From the NCBI GenBank assembly GCA_023336205.1, contig JALQCR010000043.1:1-54543 (forward strand): a DNA stretch of 54,543 bases, read 5' to 3'. The DNA is from Pseudanabaena sp. Salubria-1 (lineage in GTDB: Bacteria > Cyanobacteriota > Cyanobacteriia > Pseudanabaenales > Pseudanabaenaceae). Numbering within the stretch: position 1 is the first letter of the stretch; each line of letters opens with the position of its first letter. Positions 1 through 6,550 of this stretch are shown here, piece after piece. The position numbers and the translations under genes were made by a program. The notes below the pieces were generated by a model that saw nothing but the letters and a program-made list of their open reading frames with translations, was not told the DNA's origin and did no database searches.

Positions 1-60
1 AAAAAAAAAAAAAAAACAAAATTGGGGGGGGGGGGGCGCCCCCCCCCCCCCTCACACTAT
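1..60. other. Low-complexity contig end
   Basis: Runs of A, G and C make up almost all of the first 52 bases. This is not credible biological sequence and resembles an artefactual contig end. No gene is called here. Confidence 0.8.
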
Positions 61-124
61 TTGGGTTTTATGTCCTAGCAAGAATGGCGACAGCTATAAT
101 TACCCCCATCAAAGAGCCTTAGGC

Positions 125-859
125 TCAAAAAGCTTGTGCGTTAGGCATGATCACAAAATCATTGATCATCGCATCGGCGGGAAGATTTACCAAAGTCATA
201 ATTGCATCGGCGACTGTCGCAGGGCTTAACATGGCTGCACGATTAAAACTTGGGGGCACTTTATCACCGAGGGTATCCCATAGGGGCGTATCGACCGAGC
301 CAGGGCAGATAGACATGACTTTGATGCCGTGCGGCTGCTCTTCTAACATGATCGCCTGAGTTAAGCCCAGTAGCGCAAATTTACTGGCACAATATGCGCC
401 CCAATTGGGGAACCCTTGCTTAGCAGCGATCGAGGCGACGTTAATCACTTTTCCGCTTTTTTGCGATCGCATGGTCGGTAACGTTGCTTGTAAACACTGG
501 AATATACTGGTTAGGTTGAGATCAAATAATTTTTGCCATTCGGTCAGAGGCATATCAATCAATTCACCGATATAAGCCATGCCAGCGTTGTTAATTAAAA
601 TATCTACGCCGCCCATATCAGCAACAATTGTCTGTATTTTTGCGGAGACTTGAGAGATATCACCAAGGTCAATTGCATAGCCTTTAGCATTGCTACCTGC
701 GGGTAATTCTTGGAGAATGCGATCGGGATTACGGCTAACCAGACTCACCTGTGCGCCCGATTGCAATAGTCGTAATGCGACTTCTTTGCCAATACCGCTA
801 CTTGCTCCAGTAACGATCGCTCTCTTGCCTGCTAATTTACCTGATACTGTATCTGTCAT
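125..859 (-). CDS. SDR family NAD(P)-dependent oxidoreductase
   Basis: A 244-residue classical short-chain dehydrogenase/reductase, close to the usual family length of about 250. The cofactor-binding motif TGASSGIG is at residues 17-24 and NNAG at 90-93. The catalytic residues are Ser143 with Tyr156 and Lys160 (YCASK). It has no signal peptide, so it should be a soluble cytoplasmic enzyme that oxidises or reduces a small alcohol or ketone with NAD(P)(H). The substrate cannot be read from the sequence. It is divergent from the next gene, with only about 40 bases between the two starts. A second, unrelated-locus SDR lies at 40146-40919. Confidence 0.92.
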   Translation of the reverse strand: MTDTVSGKLAGKRAIVTGASSGIGKEVALRLLQSGAQVSLVSRNPDRILQELPAGSNAKGYAIDLGDISQVSAKIQTIVADMGGVDILINNAGMAYIGELIDMPLTEWQKLFDLNLTSIFQCLQATLPTMRSQKSGKVINVASIAAKQGFPNWGAYCASKFALLGLTQAIMLEEQPHGIKVMSICPGSVDTPLWDTLGDKVPPSFNRAAMLSPATVADAIMTLVNLPADAMINDFVIMPNAQAF

Positions 860-897
860 GATTTAATTTGTTTTCCTTTAGTCTATGTCAAAAGTCT

Positions 898-1458
898 ATG
901 TCAAAAAAAGTAGGACGGAGCTTTTGGTGGCTATGGCTGATCGCAAATGTTATTGGCAATATGCTGTTATCAAGCTTTGTTTGGGAAGACCCTTACGATC
1001 TGCGATCGCGGATTTTTCTCAATGAAATACTGCATGGAGTGGGGATTTCTATCGCTCAGTCTTTAGTGCTGCGCGATCGCTTTGCCAAGGAGGGCTGGTG
1101 GTTGCCGCTAACTCTGTGGGGATGGATCTTGGGGCTAGCGATTGTATTTTTTCTGCCAAACCTATCACTACGTTCTCATGCGCAAAACATGCCATCACTC
1201 TCAATTTTGATGATTGATTTTGCAATTATTGGGACTATTGTTGGTATTTGCCAATGGCAATTACTTAAATCATTTCGGGCAGCAGGGGGATGGCTACTTG
1301 CTAGCCCGATCGCTTTGTCACTAAGTACTGTGGGGCTATATTTTGGCTATATGGCGAAATCCACAATATTGGCTAGCGCTTTGCAAGGAGCAATCTATGG
1401 CGCAATTACAGGATTCACTGCCATCAAAGTTCTGCGATCGCCCAAAGTTAGGAAGTAA
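898..1458 (+). CDS. Hypothetical integral membrane protein
   Basis: A 186-residue protein starting at the ATG at 898 (MSKKVGRSFW). A TTG ten codons upstream is possible but would sit in the promoter gap shared with the divergent SDR gene. Four or five hydrophobic stretches are visible (around LWLIANVIGNMLLS, LTLWGWILGLAIVFF, LMIDFAIIGTIVGI, ALSLSTVGLYFGYM and the C-terminal GAIYGAITGFTA), so it should be an inner-membrane protein. I do not recognise the family. The composition, with several HIP1 octamers, matches the neighbourhood. Confidence 0.65.
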   Translation: MSKKVGRSFWWLWLIANVIGNMLLSSFVWEDPYDLRSRIFLNEILHGVGISIAQSLVLRDRFAKEGWWLPLTLWGWILGLAIVFFLPNLSLRSHAQNMPSLSILMIDFAIIGTIVGICQWQLLKSFRAAGGWLLASPIALSLSTVGLYFGYMAKSTILASALQGAIYGAITGFTAIKVLRSPKVRK

Positions 1459-1479
1459 AGACGGTGCGATGCGCCGCTT

Positions 1480-1980
1480 TTACTGTTCTGATCCAGATTC
1501 AACAAAACGTAAATCTCTTTTTAAGAATGTTTTTTCGCCTGTATCAGTATCCACTGTTGCCCTAATTAAGCTAGTGCGAATTACCAACAGTTTTGCCATG
1601 TAATAAGGACTATCGGGTTCAAGAATCAATACGCGATCGCCTACTTGTAATGGTCTAATTGTGGGAATTGGTAGAACTCGCTCCGATGATTTGCGATCGC
1701 TTATTTCTGGGTTTGCTGCAACATTGCTGTGGCGATCTTTGATTAAGCTGTCTACGTATTGCTTGAGCTTTTTTTCTAAATTAGCTTCGAGGATCGTGAA
1801 ACGATCTTTTTCTGTGTTTTTGTCATCAGGCTGACTTAAAATCTGTCGTAATCCCTCTACAACTAACTCGGTTTCGGTTTTGCCAGTTGTTTTGACTTGT
1901 TTTAGCAAAGCTGTATAAAGTTCACTAGATAGCTCAATCGTCATTAGGTGATTAGGGCTTTGAAGTTTAGAATGTTCCAT
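1480..1980 (-). CDS. Hypothetical protein with N-terminal coiled region
   Basis: About 166 residues from the ATG at 1980 (MEHSKLQS). An internal Met twelve residues later (MTIELSSELY) is an alternative start, and the longer possible N-terminus has no good support. The N-terminal part resembles a short ribbon-helix-helix or antitoxin-like stretch (LSSELYTALLKQV), followed by a charged helical segment and then a compact beta-rich C-terminus (VGDRVLILEPDSPYYMAKL). No known family is recognised. It is divergent from the peroxiredoxin gene, with a gap of about 90 bases. Confidence 0.6.
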   Translation of the reverse strand: MEHSKLQSPNHLMTIELSSELYTALLKQVKTTGKTETELVVEGLRQILSQPDDKNTEKDRFTILEANLEKKLKQYVDSLIKDRHSNVAANPEISDRKSSERVLPIPTIRPLQVGDRVLILEPDSPYYMAKLLVIRTSLIRATVDTDTGEKTFLKRDLRFVESGSEQ

Positions 1981-2072
1981 GGTGAGTATTCTTGATAAGA
2001 TTATGGTTGGCTGCGGAACAAGTACTATGCTCCAGTCTAAATCCCAAATCAAAAGGTAATACAGGAAATTCT

Positions 2073-2525
2073 ATGTCTGTCGAAGTTGGTCAAAAAGCTC
2101 CAGATTTTACTTTACCTAGCGATCGCGGTGATATTACACTCAGTCGCTACCAAGGCAAAACAAACGTCGTACTAGCATTTTACCCAGGGGATTTTTCGCC
2201 TCTTTGTACTAATGAAATGCAGTGCTTTGCAGATGATTGGACAAAGTTTCGTGAAGCTGGAGCAGAGATTTTAGGTATTAGTACTGACCCAATCGAAAAA
2301 CATATCGCTTTTTCCAAAAAGTTGGGCTTACAGTTTCCCTTGCTCAGCGATCGCAACCAAGATGTTTGCAAAAAATATGGGGTTGCAGGTTTGTTTGGTA
2401 GTAAACGCGCCTACTGCATCATAGATATTCACGGCATAGTCCGTTACAAACATATTGAATTTTTGCCAGTTTTCAAACGCGAAGATTCCGAACTCTTGGT
2501 CGTATTGAGAAGTCTCAAAGCATAA
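2073..2525 (+). CDS. Peroxiredoxin (AhpC/TSA family)
   Basis: A 150-residue thioredoxin-fold peroxidase that reduces hydrogen peroxide or organic hydroperoxides in the cytoplasm. The N-terminus VGQKAPDFTLPS is typical of the BCP/AhpE type. The peroxidatic cysteine is Cys45 in FSPLCTNEM. A second cysteine at Cys51 is one residue further away than the Cys+5 resolving cysteine of the BCP type, so the resolving mechanism is uncertain. The ATG at 2073 is chosen because residues before it match nothing in the family. A strong hairpin terminator follows directly. Confidence 0.9.
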   Translation: MSVEVGQKAPDFTLPSDRGDITLSRYQGKTNVVLAFYPGDFSPLCTNEMQCFADDWTKFREAGAEILGISTDPIEKHIAFSKKLGLQFPLLSDRNQDVCKKYGVAGLFGSKRAYCIIDIHGIVRYKHIEFLPVFKREDSELLVVLRSLKA

Positions 2526-2560
2526 AAAAGATGGAGTGCGAAGCACTCCATCTTTTTTTA
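2526..2560. terminator. Bidirectional rho-independent terminator
   Basis: A perfect stem (AAGATGGAGTGC with its complement, GAA loop) is flanked by A and T runs. It lies between the convergent peroxiredoxin and ispD genes and can serve both. Confidence 0.85.
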
Positions 2561-3244
2561 TACATCTCTTTGCTTCAAAATAAATTCAGCGATCGCTAGA
2601 TCCTGTTGAGTGGTTATTTTGAGATTAGTTTCTTCTCCCATCACAATCTGTACTGCTAAGCCAACTTTTTCTAATAAAGCCGCGTCATCGGTAACTTCCC
2701 ATCCTAACTCTATTGCCGTGAGATGAGCGTTTTTGATCACTTCTAATTGGAACCCTTGGGGAGTTTGAGCAGCCCAGAGATGATCTCGGTTGGGGGTATC
2801 GACAATGGTTAGACCATCGACGATTTTAATAGTATCTTTGACGGGAACAGCCGCAATGAATCCTTGCATCTTTTGCAAAGCTTCATCACAGCGATCAAAT
2901 AATTCAGGTGTGGCTAGGCATCTTGCGCCATCATGAATTAGAACGCGATCGCAGTCTGTTGGCAAAGCTTTTAAGCCATTAAATACGGAAGCTTGACGGG
3001 TTGCTCCGCCTTGAATTAGTCGAATTGGTTTAAGTTGACTAATCTCATTAAAAATCTTTTGAAACTCTGGATAGTCATGGGGTTGTCCCATAACACCGAT
3101 CCAAGCGATCGCATCCGAAGCGATCGCAGCTTCTAGAGTCCATTGCAAAATTGGTTTGCCTAGCAGTGGTAGCAGCAATTTATTGCGATCGGCTCCCATG
3201 CGTTTGCCGCTACCCGCCGCAGGAATTAATAAATGACAGGTCAT
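2558..3244 (-). CDS. ispD: 2-C-methyl-D-erythritol 4-phosphate cytidylyltransferase
   Basis: A 228-residue enzyme of the non-mevalonate (MEP) isoprenoid pathway. It joins CTP and methylerythritol phosphate to give CDP-ME, feeding carotenoid, quinone and phytol synthesis. The nucleotidyltransferase signature PAAGSGKRMG begins at residue 8, and further family motifs include LIHDGARC and TPQGFQ. Length fits the family (about 225-235). It lies about 3 bases from the upstream DUF2839 gene on the same strand and is probably co-transcribed with it. Confidence 0.96.
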   Translation of the reverse strand: MTCHLLIPAAGSGKRMGADRNKLLLPLLGKPILQWTLEAAIASDAIAWIGVMGQPHDYPEFQKIFNEISQLKPIRLIQGGATRQASVFNGLKALPTDCDRVLIHDGARCLATPELFDRCDEALQKMQGFIAAVPVKDTIKIVDGLTIVDTPNRDHLWAAQTPQGFQLEVIKNAHLTAIELGWEVTDDAALLEKVGLAVQIVMGEETNLKITTQQDLAIAEFILKQRDV

Positions 3245-3247
3245 AGG

Positions 3248-3466
3248 TTAATCGGCAAGATGCCACCAACCAAAGGCGGGGCCAATAAACCGAATCGTCA
3301 CCCAAATGACTACCATTGCACCAATGCCATACCAAGCCGCTTGGGTAGAAACTTTCACAAATGTGTCAGCCTTGTCTTTGGTTAAAAAAGGTATCCAAGA
3401 TGCGATCGGCTCTGAGCTTCCATACTTTTCACCCATGACTTCCTTACGGCGCTTTGACTCGCCCAT
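3248..3466 (-). CDS. DUF2839 family small membrane protein
   Basis: A 72-residue protein starting MGESKRRKEVMGEKYG, a pattern typical of the cyanobacterial DUF2839 family. One transmembrane segment is visible near the C-terminus (YGIGAMVVIWVTIRFIG) before the conserved ending GPAFGWWHLAD. The function of the family is unknown. The gene is immediately upstream of ispD, and the GGAGGA at 3474-3479 on the minus strand is a good ribosome-binding site. Confidence 0.88.
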   Translation of the reverse strand: MGESKRRKEVMGEKYGSSEPIASWIPFLTKDKADTFVKVSTQAAWYGIGAMVVIWVTIRFIGPAFGWWHLAD

Positions 3467-3543
3467 AGCTAATCCTCCTACAACTAAATAATTTATCCCA
3501 TGATATCAGTTCGGTTTCTTATGTTTAAAAACCAGAGGAGAGG

Positions 3544-3604
<61 letters not shown>

Positions 3605-3681
3605 GGGGCAAGCGCCGCAACTCTCCTTTGAGGTCGTGTATGCTGTCTTGTGTTTAGTCATATCAGTAAGGAGTGACGGCA

Positions 3682-4101
3682 ATGTTTTCGGATCAAGAAA
3701 TTTCTCAACTGACGGCGGAAATTGATGCTCAGTTATTGGAGTTGCGATCGCCTTCTAGTGAGGCGCTTCTAAAATCTGGTGGTAAAGAGGCACAACTGGT
3801 TAAACAGAATCAGGCGATCGCGACAGCAACCAAGGAGCCAGCGAAGAGTTTTTTACAAAAGTTTTGGAAAGCAGCAAAGGCGGATCTCTGTGAGGAAGAT
3901 GGAGTGCTGCATAAGCAATGGAAGAAGTGGGGCGATCTGGATAATAAGGAGACGATTTCCGCATTTAAAGGAATTTTGGCTGGGCTAGGTTTATCGGGCA
4001 ATGTGTTGCCAACGGTGATCGTGGCGGTGACGGTGATTGTGTTGCATATTGGTGTGAAGGCGTTTTGTGATGAATATGGAGATCGCAAGGAAAATCCGTA
4101 A
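3682..4101 (+). CDS. Hypothetical protein, first gene of the CHAT operon
   Basis: A 139-residue protein. The ATG at 3682 is preferred over the GTG at 3673 because AAGGAG at 3668-3673 is ideally spaced for it. The N-terminal half is charged and helical, and the C-terminus has one clear hydrophobic segment (VLPTVIVAVTVIVLHIGV) that could anchor it in the membrane. I do not recognise the family. It leads a head-to-tail run of genes that overlap or nearly touch and end in the CHAT STAND protein, so it may be an accessory membrane component of that system. Confidence 0.7.
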   Translation: MFSDQEISQLTAEIDAQLLELRSPSSEALLKSGGKEAQLVKQNQAIATATKEPAKSFLQKFWKAAKADLCEEDGVLHKQWKKWGDLDNKETISAFKGILAGLGLSGNVLPTVIVAVTVIVLHIGVKAFCDEYGDRKENP

Positions 4102-4237
4102 AATTAAAATTAAGCGGCGACGTGATGAGATTGCTCTAAATGGGCGTGAGGCATTGGCTTCATATCGTGCAGGAAAATTAAAGTCTTATACGGCAGAAGA
4201 GGCGATCGCTGAGCTACGGTCTATGATGATTGAGTGA
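4070..4237 (+). CDS. Small antitoxin-like protein (55 aa)
   Basis: A 55-residue open frame overlapping the end of the preceding gene by 32 bases. It begins MNMEIARKIRK; a second Met two codons on is equally possible. A basic N-terminal stretch (KIKIKRRRDE) is followed by an acidic-helical tail (YTAEEAIAELRSMM), a pattern seen at the ends of small antitoxins of type II systems. No partner toxin directly follows it. Function is inferred only from size, pattern and position. Confidence 0.5.
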   Translation: MNMEIARKIRKIKIKRRRDEIALNGREALASYRAGKLKSYTAEEAIAELRSMMIE

Positions 4238-4265
4238 TAACTTTTGTAAAACTTAGGAAGAAATC

Positions 4266-4508
4266 ATGAATGCTTTTAAGTATGAAGTTGTGGTTGGTAA
4301 AAATGGGCGGATTGAGGTTCCATTTTCTGATCTGCCAGAAGGGGCGACGGTTGAGGCGATATTTTTGACGAAATCCAATGCTATTGAGGTACGTCGAGAA
4401 GAGATCTATCAGAATTATTTAGCTAGTGTGGCTGAGGAAAAAAACGGCAACCTGACATTTACTGCTGATATTGAAGAATTGAAAAAGTTGGTAGAGGTTA
4501 ATGATTGA
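4266..4508 (+). CDS. Type II antitoxin (paired with 4501-4770)
   Basis: An 80-residue protein. Its N-terminal part (YEVVVGKNGRIEVPFSDLP) looks like a compact beta-rich fold, and the C-terminal part is a charged helix of the kind that wraps a toxin (DIEELKKLVEVND). It overlaps the toxin gene by 8 bases, the classic antitoxin-first, translationally coupled order. It would neutralise the RelE-like toxin and probably autoregulate the operon. The antitoxin subfamily cannot be named with confidence. Confidence 0.75.
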   Translation: MNAFKYEVVVGKNGRIEVPFSDLPEGATVEAIFLTKSNAIEVRREEIYQNYLASVAEEKNGNLTFTADIEELKKLVEVND

Positions 4509-4770
4509 AGTTACCTTTAGCTCTACATTTCAGCGTGCCTTTCGCAAACGTATTACAGGAAATAGTGATTTGCAAGCAAGGTTTTGGCAAAAGGTAGAGC
4601 AATTTCAGCAAGATCCTTTTCAACCAACATTAAGGACGCATAAACTTGCTGGAAAGATGAAAAATATGTGGAGCTTTAGTATTGAGTACGATGCAAGGGT
4701 GATATTTTATTTCACTGATGATGGCAAGGCAGTGTTTGTCGATATTGGTACTCACGATGAGGTGTATTGA
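4501..4770 (+). CDS. RelE/StbE-type mRNA interferase toxin
   Basis: An 89-residue protein of the RelE/YafQ superfamily. It has the pattern of an N-terminal helical pair, then DPFQPTLRTHKLAG, a central WSFSIEYDARVIFYF strand pair and the C-terminal VDIGTHDEVY. The family cleaves mRNA on the ribosome. A homologue with the same ending (LIDLGTHDDVY) lies at 36001-36270. The gene overlaps the antitoxin by 8 bases and the CHAT gene by one base (TGATG), so all three should be translated as a unit. Confidence 0.85.
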   Translation: MIEVTFSSTFQRAFRKRITGNSDLQARFWQKVEQFQQDPFQPTLRTHKLAGKMKNMWSFSIEYDARVIFYFTDDGKAVFVDIGTHDEVY

Positions 4771-6518
4771 TGATTGAGCTAAATGTGCGGTTTACGAGTA
4801 GCGATCGCTTTGTCATCAAGTTCGACGATCGCGAGACGGATGCTTTGGAATTTGTAGCGCCTGTGAATGATGGCGATCGCGCTGAGATGCGCTGGTATTT
4901 GGAGAGCTATGCGGCGCATTACATGATGGATGTGGACGATCGCAGGGCGGAGAGGATTGAGGCGCAGTTGCCTAAGTGGGGAGAGTCTTTGTTTGAGGCG
5001 ATTTTTGGCGATCGCGCTGCGGCGAGGATGTTTAATGATTTTCAGGATAGTGATGGGCGGGGCAAGATTTTAACGATTGGGGCAAGTCATCCGCTTATTT
5101 TGTCTTTGCCTTGGGAATTGTTGCGCGATCCGAGGGGGACATATTTATTGCATGAAAATCCGCGTATTGCGATTCGGCGTAAATTTGCGGGTGTGGGTGG
5201 CGGACGCAGTGCGGCGCGGGTAAAGACTAAAGAACAATTGCGGGTGTTGATGGTGGTTAGTCGTCCTAGCGATGCGGGGTTTCTCGATCCGAGGGCAGAA
5301 GGATTGGCATTGTTGGATGCGATCGGTGATGTGGGCGATCGCGTAGCCGTAGAATTTTTGCGTCCTGCGACTTTGGATAAGTTGATCGATCGCTTAGAAG
5401 ATGATCGCTTGCCTGCGGTGGATATTGTGCATTTTGATGGACATGGGGCGTTCGATCCTGATGGTAGTTTACATGAACGGGCGAAGTTGAGCGATCGTGG
5501 ATCGGCAATGAAGGCGGATGCAACGGCGGCGGCGAATACGGGCTATTTGTTGTTTGAGGATAGTGAGGGCAAATCGGCATTGATTACGGCGGAAACCTTG
5601 GGGGATATGCTGCATCGGCAAAGGGTGAGTGCGATTATTTTGTCGGCTTGTCAGTCGGCGGCTGTCGGTGGTGATGATGCTTTGGGGAGTGTGGCGGCGC
5701 GGTTGACTCAGGCGGGGATGCCGTCGGTGTTGGCGATGCAATATTCGGTGTTGGCGGTGACGGCGCGGCAGTTGTTTGGTAAGTTTTATGGCTTTTTGCT
5801 GCGGGGTCAGGGTGTGGGTGAGGCGTTGGAAAATGCACGGCGGGATTTGTATTTGAATAAGGAACGGGGCGATCGCCCAAGGGGTAAGGAACGGGTGATT
5901 TTAAAGGTGCAGGATTGGTTTTTACCTGCTTTGTATCAGGTGGGTAATGATGGGGCATTATTTAACCCTCACCCCCAACCCCTCTCCCAAGGGGCGAGGG
6001 GAGCAATAGAAGAGAATCCAGATCTCTTGTCCCCCTCTACCTCTGGGAGAGGGGCTAGGGGTGAGGGCAATCTCCGCGAAGTGCAGGACGCGGGTTTTTG
6101 GGGTCGGTCGCGGGAGTTGTGGGCGATCGAGAGGGCGTATGTGCGGGGGACGCGGCGGATTACGATTTCGGGTTTTGGGGGGATGGGAAAAACCTATCTG
6201 GCTGAGGAGGCGGGGCGGTGGCTGTTGCGGACAGGGATGTTTGCGCGGGTGTGTTTTATCAGTTTTGCGGATTTTCAGGGTGTCGATCCTGTGAGTTATG
6301 CGGTGAGTGTGTTGGCGACGGTGTTGGATACCAATTTGATCGATGGGGCGGCGGTGACTAGGGCGCTAAGGGAACAGGCTGTGTTGGTGATTTTGGATAA
6401 TTTGGAGACGTTGAGATCCCCCCTAACCCCCCTTGAAAAGGGGGGAAAAGAAGAAAATTCCGATCAAGCCCTGCCCTTTCTAAGGGGGGTAGGGGGGATC
6501 AAGCCCTGCTCGACATAG
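4770..6518 (+). CDS. CHAT-protease / NB-ARC STAND protein, N-terminal part (gene broken)
   Basis: 582 residues from the ATG at 4770, which overlaps the toxin stop codon. A CHAT (caspase-HetF-associated) protease domain occupies roughly residues 100-390, with the catalytic dyad at His225 (HFDGHG) and Cys294 (LSACQSA). After a linker comes an NB-ARC P-loop, GFGGMGKT at 468-475, and a Walker B at VLVILDN (538-544). CHAT-STAND proteins are thought to act as inducible proteases in cell-death or antiphage responses. Two palindromic repeats interrupt the gene: one in frame (residues about 400-433) and one after residue 548 that brings an early stop. The rest of the protein continues in another frame from about 6497. 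Confidence 0.88.
   Translation: MIELNVRFTSSDRFVIKFDDRETDALEFVAPVNDGDRAEMRWYLESYAAHYMMDVDDRRAERIEAQLPKWGESLFEAIFGDRAAARMFNDFQDSDGRGKILTIGASHPLILSLPWELLRDPRGTYLLHENPRIAIRRKFAGVGGGRSAARVKTKEQLRVLMVVSRPSDAGFLDPRAEGLALLDAIGDVGDRVAVEFLRPATLDKLIDRLEDDRLPAVDIVHFDGHGAFDPDGSLHERAKLSDRGSAMKADATAAANTGYLLFEDSEGKSALITAETLGDMLHRQRVSAIILSACQSAAVGGDDALGSVAARLTQAGMPSVLAMQYSVLAVTARQLFGKFYGFLLRGQGVGEALENARRDLYLNKERGDRPRGKERVILKVQDWFLPALYQVGNDGALFNPHPQPLSQGARGAIEENPDLLSPSTSGRGARGEGNLREVQDAGFWGRSRELWAIERAYVRGTRRITISGFGGMGKTYLAEEAGRWLLRTGMFARVCFISFADFQGVDPVSYAVSVLATVLDTNLIDGAAVTRALREQAVLVILDNLETLRSPLTPLEKGGKEENSDQALPFLRGVGGIKPCST
5966..6067. repeat. 102-bp palindromic repeat inserted in frame
   Basis: The ends are inverted copies (CCCTCACCCCCAACCCC and GGGGCTAGGGGTGAGGG). 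Its length is exactly 34 codons, so it adds a PHPQPLSQGARG-type peptide to the CHAT/NB-ARC linker without breaking the frame. It belongs to the widespread class of short cyanobacterial intergenic palindromes. Confidence 0.85.
6415..6500. repeat. 86-bp palindromic repeat breaking the STAND gene
   Basis: Inverted ends GATCCCCCCTAACCCCCCTT and AAGGGGGGTAGGGGGGATC. With 86 bases it shifts the frame (86 is 2 mod 3) and introduces the stop at 6516-6518. A 12-base copy of the right flank (GATCAAGCCCTG, 6462-6473) sits inside it and is repeated at 6497-6508. Confidence 0.85.
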
Positions 6519-6550
6519 CAAAGGCATGGTCGGAGGCGGGAAATAGTCGG

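Noticed and set aside
3810..4088. Minus-strand 92-codon frame
   Set aside because: It has no ribosome-binding site and lies wholly opposite a better-supported gene with good start context.
5266..5958. Long open frames on the strand opposite the CHAT gene
   Set aside because: They are shadows caused by GC-rich codons; the products are Pro/His/Ser-rich without any domain, whereas the plus strand has clear catalytic motifs.
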